From positions 1 through 56,207 of the forward strand of contig JAMCWL010000089.1 of NCBI GenBank assembly GCA_023481285.1: a stretch of DNA of 56,207 nucleotides. The letters are read 5' to 3'. A program made the translations under genes and the position numbers. Shown one piece after another: positions 51,083 to 56,207 of this stretch. The notes below the pieces were generated by a model. It searched no databases, was not told where the DNA came from, and saw only the letters and a program-made list of their open reading frames with translations. The number at the start of each line of letters is the position of its first letter. Within the stretch, counting starts at the first letter, position 1. The stretch is from Actinomycetota bacterium. GTDB taxonomy: Bacteria > Actinomycetota > Aquicultoria > Aquicultorales > JAMCWL01.

Positions 51083-51595
51083 TTAAATGTGACGGGGGTT
51101 GGCGAAATTCCAGTTGAACCTCGCCTTTTTTACGAGTCCCAGCTCATCCAGCTTTTCGACCATGGCCGCTTCGGTTACGCCAAATATCCCCGCGAGGACC
51201 CTGTGATCGTTATACCACTCGGCTGCATAGCGCCTGACGAGCCTGGTGGGAATAGAAAGCTCGGAGGCAAAAATATCCGCCTCCCGGTGGAGGTACTCTT
51301 TCTCCTTGGCTGTCGAGTAGGCCATGTTGGTTCTATGAAGTTGATAGTGCCCCAATTCATGCGCTATCGTGAACCGCTTCTTCTCCTCCGGAAACAACTT
51401 GTTGATGACTATGTAGCACTCGTCGTGAAAGCCAAGGAGCATTCCGTAGAACCAGGTGTCCTGCGTCATCTCGATGATTTCCAGGCCCAGACCTTTGGCG
51501 ATTTTTCTGACATCCACCGGGGGGCGGGAGATATCAAAGTGCTTCAGTAATTCCTCGGCCTGATCTTTGATGTGTCTGTGGGTGAAGATAGGCAT
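51083..51595 (-). CDS. ImmA/IrrE-type metallopeptidase
   Basis: The 170-residue protein has the zinc protease motif HELGHYQLH (HExxH, about 78-82) with READIFASEL (the third ligand region), as in ImmA/IrrE (DUF955) proteases that cleave a partner XRE repressor under stress. The ATG is one base past the stop codon of the XRE gene, so the two are co-translated. The pair resembles ImmR-ImmA of mobile elements and other stand-alone stress switches; no phage or conjugation genes are seen nearby. Confidence 0.92.
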   Translation of the reverse strand: MPIFTHRHIKDQAEELLKHFDISRPPVDVRKIAKGLGLEIIEMTQDTWFYGMLLGFHDECYIVINKLFPEEKKRFTIAHELGHYQLHRTNMAYSTAKEKEYLHREADIFASELSIPTRLVRRYAAEWYNDHRVLAGIFGVTEAAMVEKLDELGLVKKARFNWNFANPRHI

Positions 51596-51596
51596 C

Positions 51597-51947
51597 TTAC
51601 TCTTTCCCTTCAGCTCGACGCTTGGCCTTGATGATACTGAGCACATTCTTGATGAGCGCCCGCTCGTCCTCCGAGAACTTCGGATCCGACATGAGGAGCG
51701 CCTCCACATCCATCGGCGCCCCTCTCTCCGGAATCACCGACTCTCCAAGCAAGAAAGAGGCCGACACGCCGTAAATATCGGCAAGCCTCTGCAGACGAGG
51801 AGTCGGGATACGTCTCTTCGCGTTTTCATACATGGCGAGGATCGACTCTTTAAACTCTCCCCGGCTACGTTCCTCAACCTCTCGGCGACTTAGTCTTAAG
51901 CTTTCGCGCACGTGGCGGAGCCTCAACCCCACATCCTGCCCGTACAT
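51597..51947 (-). CDS. XRE-family HTH transcriptional regulator
   Basis: The 116-residue protein has an N-terminal HTH_3 domain: LRLRHVRESLRLSRREVEE and FKESILAMYENAKRRIPTPR (about 7-50), with LADIYGVSASFLLGE at the domain end. The C-terminal region (75-116) is probably the cleavage or multimer part sensed by the adjacent ImmA-like protease. I chose ATG 51945-51947, which has AAAGGAG 6 nt upstream; a longer frame to 52007 lacks such a site. Palindromes in its upstream region (52004-52046) could be its operators. Confidence 0.92.
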   Translation of the reverse strand: MYGQDVGLRLRHVRESLRLSRREVEERSRGEFKESILAMYENAKRRIPTPRLQRLADIYGVSASFLLGESVIPERGAPMDVEALLMSDPKFSEDERALIKNVLSIIKAKRRAEGKE

Positions 51948-52003
51948 CGCGTTCTCCTTTACAATAAGTACAGAAGCACTTAATCCGGTTATCGGCAGTT
52001 TTG

Positions 52004-52046
52004 CCAAAATATTGAGGATATTTTTGGCTTTTGCACTATACGTGCA
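52004..52046. promoter_or_regulatory. Candidate operator palindromes upstream of the XRE gene
   Basis: CCAAAATATT-GAGG-ATATTTTTGG (52004-52027) is a near-perfect inverted repeat, and TGCAC-TATAC-GTGCA (52032-52046) is a second, perfect one. The second contains TATAGT on the minus strand, usable as a -10 element. Autoregulation by the XRE protein is inferred from position only. Confidence 0.45.
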
Positions 52047-52124
52047 CGACCAATGATAGCCAAGCGAGCGCTAAATTTCAATATTTAAGTAAGAGAGTAG
52101 AAGCACGCTACTTGTTTCTTGTGA

Positions 52125-52147
52125 GCACGCCAACGGCGTGCCCCTAC
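52125..52147 (-). repeat. GTAG-footed palindrome at the trkA 3' end
   Basis: On the minus strand GTAGGG is followed by a hairpin GCACGCC-GTT-GGCGTGC. The TAG of the foot (52144-52146) is the trkA stop codon. Same design as 5801-5873 and 49291-49314 with an unrelated stem sequence. Confidence 0.85.
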
Positions 52148-52812
52148 TTGGCAGCCTCCACCAGAATGTTCCGGAGCTCTTCATCCATGCCGGGCGAGAG
52201 GATGGCAAGAACCCGGTCGCCTTCGATCAAGACCGTTGAGCCGCTCGGTACTATCGAGTGGATGCCGCGCAGGATGGAGATGATAAGTATGCCCTCGGGG
52301 AGGTTGAGCTCGTTGATCTCCTTGCCCTTCGCCGGCGACCTCCCGGTTATGGCGGCCTCTACTATCTCGAGGTTTTGTTCTCTTAGCGTCAGCAGGTGGA
52401 CGAGGCGATCAGCCGGTACGACCTCATGCTCAATGAGCGAGAGGATGGCCGCCGTGGACGAGACGGTCGGCGCGATGCCTAGAAGATCGAATGTCTGCTG
52501 ATTACGAGGGTTATTGACGCGGGCAATCGTCTTCTGAACCCCGTACTTCTCCTTGGCCAACTGGGAGACGATGATGTTGTCCTCATCATCTCCGGTGACC
52601 GCAACGACGACGTCCGCCCGCTCGATCCCCCCTTGCTCCAGGACGTAGATCTCAGTCCCGTCGCCGTACATAACCGACTCCTCAAGCCGCTCCTTTAGGA
52701 AGTTGAAGCGCTCGGGACGTCTCTCGACGAGCATGACTTCGTTTCCCATCTCGATGAGTATCTCGGAAAGGTTGAAGCCGACTTTTCCCCCGCCGATGAT
52801 AAGCGCAAACAT
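52144..52812 (-). CDS. trkA: Potassium uptake regulatory protein TrkA-type (RCK-N and RCK-C)
   Basis: The 222-residue protein is a cytoplasmic NAD-binding gating subunit of Trk/Ktr potassium uptake. It has FALIIGGGKVGFNLSEIL (2-19, Rossmann loop), VVVAVTGDDEDNII, the RVNNPRNQ segment and a TrkA-C domain (about 140-222; INELNLPEGILIISILRG). The ATG overlaps the stop of the previous gene (TAATG), and the stop codon comes from the adjacent palindrome. The membrane subunit TrkH/KtrB is not in the window. Confidence 0.92.
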   Translation of the reverse strand: MFALIIGGGKVGFNLSEILIEMGNEVMLVERRPERFNFLKERLEESVMYGDGTEIYVLEQGGIERADVVVAVTGDDEDNIIVSQLAKEKYGVQKTIARVNNPRNQQTFDLLGIAPTVSSTAAILSLIEHEVVPADRLVHLLTLREQNLEIVEAAITGRSPAKGKEINELNLPEGILIISILRGIHSIVPSGSTVLIEGDRVLAILSPGMDEELRNILVEAAK

Positions 52813-53231
52813 TAAGACTCACTCCTTTGGAAGCGATGGATGCCGTCGAGCAGCATGTGGATGGTCGAAAGTGTCGGGCTCACCGTCTTGATCCCAAGCT
52901 GATCGGAGTAAAACTGCGCCCTGAAGGGATCCTGAACGCGGGAGACGACGTAAGGCACGTTGAATTGCCTCAATGCTATCTGGCAGATGACGAGGTTCGT
53001 GTTATCCCCGTCGGTTGACGCGACGAAGACGTCCGCCCGTTCGACGCCGGCCTCTTTTAATATGTCGATGTCCAGTCCGGGACCGAGGATGAAGCCGCCC
53101 GCATAATCCTCGCCGAGCCTGAGAAGCGACTCCTTGCTCTCATCGATAACGGTCACTTCCCATCCCTCACGAAGAAGCGTTTTGGCGACGTTCGATCCCA
53201 CTCTCCCCCCTCCGACGATAAGCGCAAACAC
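52812..53231 (-). CDS. TrkA-N (RCK-N) domain protein
   Basis: The 139-residue protein is a single NAD-binding TrkA-N domain (FALIVGGGRVGSNVAKTLL; VFVASTDGDNTNLVICQ; SRVQDPFRAQFY). It lacks the TrkA-C domain of its downstream neighbour. The two adjacent genes are tandem paralogues and could form a heteromeric ring in place of the two-unit TrkA of enterics. The start is GTG, after GAGG. Confidence 0.9.
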   Translation of the reverse strand: MFALIVGGGRVGSNVAKTLLREGWEVTVIDESKESLLRLGEDYAGGFILGPGLDIDILKEAGVERADVFVASTDGDNTNLVICQIALRQFNVPYVVSRVQDPFRAQFYSDQLGIKTVSPTLSTIHMLLDGIHRFQRSES

Positions 53232-53238
53232 CTCTACT

Positions 53239-53820
53239 CTACTCTCCTCTCGGTGCCACGGCCGTCTCTCTAGACGACCTGACGATGACGACCTCTTCCT
53301 TCACCCGTTGGAAAAGGTAGCTGATGTCCTCGATCTGGCGTTCCAGTTTCAAGCCCGGACCCGCCCCTTTCATCTCAATGACCATGCTATCAAAGGGTTC
53401 CCTTTTGAGCATCTCTATCATACCTCTTCTGGCCGTTCGCTCACGCTCCAGCCGGATTTCCGTATCAACCCCCGACCACTTGGCTATCTGCTCTGCTTTC
53501 TCCAGGGCGTTGAAACCCTTTTCGACCTCTCGCGTCAGCTCCGCCTCGATGTTGAGGGTCACCGGAACGATGGCCACATAAAAAAGGACGAGTTTGGCGT
53601 CGCGAGCCCTCGCGAGGTTTATGGCCACTTCGAGCGCCTGCCTGGGGGCACTCTCGCCGCTGAAAGGAAGAAGAATGCGCCCGCCTTTCGCAGGGGCCGC
53701 CGCCGTCACCGGTCTTTGCCGACGACCCAGACTGATCAGGTAGAAGAGAATGAGGCCGACCCCGATGCCGACTACGAAAAGAACGGCCGCGACGATAAGG
53801 CCGACGGTTCCTGAAGGCAT
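53239..53820 (-). CDS. Membrane-anchored universal stress protein domain
   Basis: The 193-residue protein has one N-terminal membrane segment (VGLIVAAVLFVVGIGVGLILFYLI, about 6-29), a linker, and a universal stress protein fold (RILLPFSGESAPRQALEVAI; KLVLFYVAIVP; FDSMVIEMKGAGPG). The ATP-binding G-2x-G-9x-G motif is not clear. Lying between kdpD and trkA, it may be a potassium- or nucleotide-responsive partner; KdpD itself contains a USP domain. Confidence 0.85.
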   Translation of the reverse strand: MPSGTVGLIVAAVLFVVGIGVGLILFYLISLGRRQRPVTAAAPAKGGRILLPFSGESAPRQALEVAINLARARDAKLVLFYVAIVPVTLNIEAELTREVEKGFNALEKAEQIAKWSGVDTEIRLERERTARRGMIEMLKREPFDSMVIEMKGAGPGLKLERQIEDISYLFQRVKEEVVIVRSSRETAVAPRGE

Positions 53821-53824
53821 TTAC

Positions 53825-54979
53825 CTACCTCGCTTCCCTTCGCTTCTCGCGTGTGACGACATGTAAATCAATCCCGGAAAGCATCTCGAGAACCTGCATG
53901 ATGAAAGAGGGGCGAAAAGCTCCTAAGACGGCCGCGCGCTCCCTTGGCTCGCCCACGACGACGTTGGTTATGTGTTGCTGAGTCGCCTGAGAAGCGATCA
54001 CCCTGGCGACATCGTCGCCGACGATGGTGAGCCAGTGCCCGCCGAGCGTACCCGTCAGACGCTTAAGAGAATCGAGGTTTCTCTTCTCGTCCTCGGAGAG
54101 CTTGCGCTCCTCATCCGTCTGAACGTGCAAAACGTAGAGGTCGCCGTGGAGGCGCTTCGCCATACGCCAAGCACGGCGCAAGATTCTCTGGGACTCGGGC
54201 TGCGTGGTTACGCAGGCCATCACCCGCTCGGCAACCGCGGGCACCCCTTCACGACGCTGGACGTCCTCCAGCTTCACCTCGATTTCGTCCGCAACTTGAC
54301 GCAAGACTATCTCGCGCAAGGCCGCCAGGTTCTCCGTCCTAAAAAAGTTATTAAGCGCTTGCTGTATCTTCTGAGGGACATAAACCCTGCCCTCTTGAAT
54401 TCGCTGGCGGAGAGCTTCCGGGGAGATGTCGACGAGGACGACCTCATCAGCCCTCTCCAGAATCTTATCGGGGATGGTTTCCCGAACGCGCACGCCGGTA
54501 AGCTCCGCGATGACGTCATTCAAGCTTTCGAGGTGCTGAATATTGATGGTGGAGATGACGTTGACCCCGCTTTCCAGGATATCCTGGACATCCTGGAATC
54601 TTTTAGCGTGCTTCAAGCCCGGGACATTGGTGTGGGCGAGCTCGTCGACAAGAGCAACCGTGGGCTTGCGTGTGATAACCGCATCGCCGTCCATCTCCTC
54701 GAAGACGACGCCCCTGTACTCTACTTTCTTACGAGGGACGGCTTCAAGGCCGGCTAGCTTCTCCTCCGTCTCCGAGCGTCCATGCGTCTCCACAAAGCCA
54801 ACGACTACGTCGACCCCGCGCTTCTTAAGGCGCTGGGCCTCCTCGAGCATCGCGTAGGTCTTACCGACGCCTGCGGCGGCCCCGATATAAAGCTTCAGGC
54901 GAGCGCCCTTCCCGCCCTGCTCATCCTTTTCTATCTTGGCCAGAATCTCTTCCGGCGTGGGCCGTCTACTCCGATCCAA
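53825..54979 (-). CDS. kdpD: KdpD N-terminal sensor protein without kinase domain
   Basis: The 384-residue protein matches only the first ~380 residues of the ~900-residue KdpD sensor kinase. It has Walker A-like LYIGAAAGVGKTYAMLEEA (30-48), VVVGFVETHGR, PTVALVDELAHTNVPG (Walker B), RETIPDKILERADEVVLVD and a USP domain (about 245-375). The four membrane segments, GAF-like part and histidine kinase domains are absent, and the frame ends in a normal basic tail rather than a broken sequence. Such short KdpD forms occur in some bacteria and act as non-kinase regulators. TTG start. It follows kdpC by 17 nt. A kinase and KdpE are not visible. Confidence 0.9.
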   Translation of the reverse strand: MDRSRRPTPEEILAKIEKDEQGGKGARLKLYIGAAAGVGKTYAMLEEAQRLKKRGVDVVVGFVETHGRSETEEKLAGLEAVPRKKVEYRGVVFEEMDGDAVITRKPTVALVDELAHTNVPGLKHAKRFQDVQDILESGVNVISTINIQHLESLNDVIAELTGVRVRETIPDKILERADEVVLVDISPEALRQRIQEGRVYVPQKIQQALNNFFRTENLAALREIVLRQVADEIEVKLEDVQRREGVPAVAERVMACVTTQPESQRILRRAWRMAKRLHGDLYVLHVQTDEERKLSEDEKRNLDSLKRLTGTLGGHWLTIVGDDVARVIASQATQQHITNVVVGEPRERAAVLGAFRPSFIMQVLEMLSGIDLHVVTREKRREAR

Positions 54980-54996
54980 GTGGCAACCGCCCCCTG

Positions 54997-55593
54997 CTAC
55001 TTTTTGAGCGGAAAACGCTTATCCAGCTCAAGATTTAAGATTAGCACATTAACGCGGTACTCGCCTAAGAAGCCAAGCTCTCTGCCGACGGTCATCTCCT
55101 CGATCAGGGAATCTATCTTCTCTTTTGAGACGCCTCTCCTGACGGCGATCCGAGCGGCCTGCAGGCGTGCGGCGGCCGGGGTTATCTCCGGATCGAGCCC
55201 CGATCCGGATGAGGTGACGATATCCACGGGAATCTCGCCCTTTATTACCTGTCCGTTATTCTCCTTACCGAGCTTGTCGACTCGCTTGCCGACCGATTCG
55301 ATATAATTTCGGTTTGTGGGACCGAAGTTCGCCGGCCCGGAAAGCGAGGCGTCATAGTCGACCGCCGACGGCCTGGGATGAAAGTACTCGTCCCTGGTGA
55401 ACGCCTGCCCGATAAGGGACGAGCCGACCGGCTTGCCGTCCACAAAAACCAGGTTACCGCCGGCCTTGCCGCCGAAGACGAGCTCTCCCAAACCGACTAT
55501 GACGAAGGGGTAGATTAGGCCCGTTAAGATGATGAACAAGACCAGCAGCAGCGCGGCGTTCTTGAAGACCCTACGGAGACTCGTGCCTTTCAT
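54997..55593 (-). CDS. kdpC: Potassium-transporting ATPase subunit KdpC
   Basis: KdpC is the single-pass subunit that helps ATP and potassium binding in KdpFABC. The 198-residue protein has one N-terminal membrane segment (ALLLVLFIILTGLIYPFVIVG, 13-33), then GSSLIGQAFTRDEYFHPRPSAVDYDASLSG (about 57-86), GSGLDPEITPAAARLQAARIA and a C-terminal LGEYRVNVLILNLEL, all family marks. It starts 1 nt after the kdpB stop. Confidence 0.96.
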   Translation of the reverse strand: MKGTSLRRVFKNAALLLVLFIILTGLIYPFVIVGLGELVFGGKAGGNLVFVDGKPVGSSLIGQAFTRDEYFHPRPSAVDYDASLSGPANFGPTNRNYIESVGKRVDKLGKENNGQVIKGEIPVDIVTSSGSGLDPEITPAAARLQAARIAVRRGVSKEKIDSLIEEMTVGRELGFLGEYRVNVLILNLELDKRFPLKK

Positions 55594-55594
55594 C

Positions 55595-56207
55595 TCAACC
55601 CACCAGCCTCAAAGCATTGATTAGTAAATCGATCAGCTTGATCCCTATGAATGGGAGAACGATCCCGCCGAATCCGTAAATGAGCAGGTTTCGCTGGAGA
55701 AGCTTGGCCGCTCCCAGAGGCCGGTAGGATACGCCGCGAAGGGCCAAAGGAATGAGCGCCACGATGATGAGGGCGTTGAATATGACCGCGCTCAGGATGG
55801 CCGATTCAGGCGTCGCCAGCCTCATAATGTTCAGCGTCTGGAGGACCGGGTAGCGAACGGCGAATATCGCTGGAATGATGGCGAAGTACTTGGCCAGGTC
55901 GTTTGCGATCGAGAAGGTCGTCAACGCCCCCCTTGTCATCAGGAGCTGCTTTCCTATCTCGACGATCTCAATGAGCTTTGTCGGGTTCGAGTCGAGGTCC
56001 ACCATGTTGCCCGCCTCCTTGGCGGCGGTCGTCCCGGAATTCATCGCGACCCCGACATTCGCCTGGGCGAGCGCCGGCGCGTCGTTGGTTCCATCCCCCA
56101 TCATCGCTACCAGCTTGCCTTGGGCCTGCTCCTCCCGAATCAGCTTCATCTTCGTTTCGGGCGTCGCCTCGGCCAGGAAGTCGTCGACGCCGGCTTCCGC
56201 GGCGATC
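55595..56207 (-). CDS. kdpB: Potassium-transporting P-type ATPase subunit KdpB (partial, C-terminal part)
   Basis: The frame is open through the window end (56207), so only about the last 204 residues are seen. It has [14 protein letters not shown] entry, [23 protein letters not shown] (hinge motif), [23 protein letters not shown] and then several membrane segments ([52 protein letters not shown]). KdpB is the ATP-hydrolysing subunit of the Kdp uptake system. The N-terminal phosphorylation site lies outside. Order kdpB-kdpC-kdpD is standard. Confidence 0.96.
   Translation of the reverse strand, partial: IAAEAGVDDFLAEATPETKMKLIREEQAQGKLVAMMGDGTNDAPALAQANVGVAMNSGTTAAKEAGNMVDLDSNPTKLIEIVEIGKQLLMTRGALTTFSIANDLAKYFAIIPAIFAVRYPVLQTLNIMRLATPESAILSAVIFNALIIVALIPLALRGVSYRPLGAAKLLQRNLLIYGFGGIVLPFIGIKLIDLLINALRLVG

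Overview
The window reads as a chromosomal segment of an uncultured, moderately GC-rich bacterium that makes meso-diaminopimelate peptidoglycan. MurE carries the DNPR specificity motif, and there is an mraZ-headed division and cell wall cluster, a PucR regulator and many GTG/TTG starts behind strong Shine-Dalgarno sites. A deep-branching actinobacterial or Firmicutes-like lineage is my inference; there is no rRNA marker here.

Layout. (1) 13-6784, minus strand: a molybdenum nitrogenase operon nifH-nifD-nifK-nifE-nifN. nifD is continuous in one frame except for a single TGA at the codon for the conserved first P-cluster cysteine. A hairpin with the geometry of a bacterial selenocysteine insertion element lies 19 nt downstream of that TGA. 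nifN stops early at TAG close to the window edge. Several palindromic repeats sit between and at the ends of the nif genes. (2) 6785-11324: a relic of an acetyltransferase gene, a small sigma-region-4-like protein (plus strand), then a minus-strand operon hddA-gmhA-gmhB-transaldolase-exported protein, which fits ADP/GDP-heptose precursor supply. (3) 11626-32021, plus strand: a large surface glycan cluster of the Wzx/Wzy type. It has a flippase, polymerase/ligase, fused Wzz/tyrosine kinase, initiating sugar transferase, four glycosyltransferases, three methyltransferases, four cobalamin-binding-type radical SAM proteins and three nucleotide-sugar oxidoreductase/epimerase enzymes. (4) 32166-35804: GNAT acetyltransferase, PucR regulator, a REP-associated tyrosine transposase with 28-nt terminal inverted repeats, and a cupin. 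(5) 35886-48349, minus strand: the division and cell wall cluster mraZ-rsmH-ftsL-ftsI-murE-murF-mraY-ftsW-murG-murC-murB, with murD missing from its usual place and an MraZ operator in front. (6) 48607-52007: small genes, including a HAD hydrolase, a DUF3343 protein (a family linked to selenium use), a 35-residue membrane peptide, a CBS protein, a lone response regulator and an XRE-ImmA pair. (7) 52144-56207: potassium transport: TrkA, a second TrkA-N protein, a membrane-anchored universal stress protein, a KdpD lacking its kinase half, KdpC and the end of KdpB.

Two themes cut across these regions. First, short palindromes carrying a GTAG(GG) foot, heptamer tandem repeats and copies of the transposase terminal repeat lie at or inside gene 3' ends and in places supply stop codons. 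Second, the nifD TGA, its hairpin and the DUF3343 gene together raise the possibility of a selenocysteine-liganded nitrogenase P-cluster. That idea is testable but unproven; a single-base error or recent gene decay is the main alternative.
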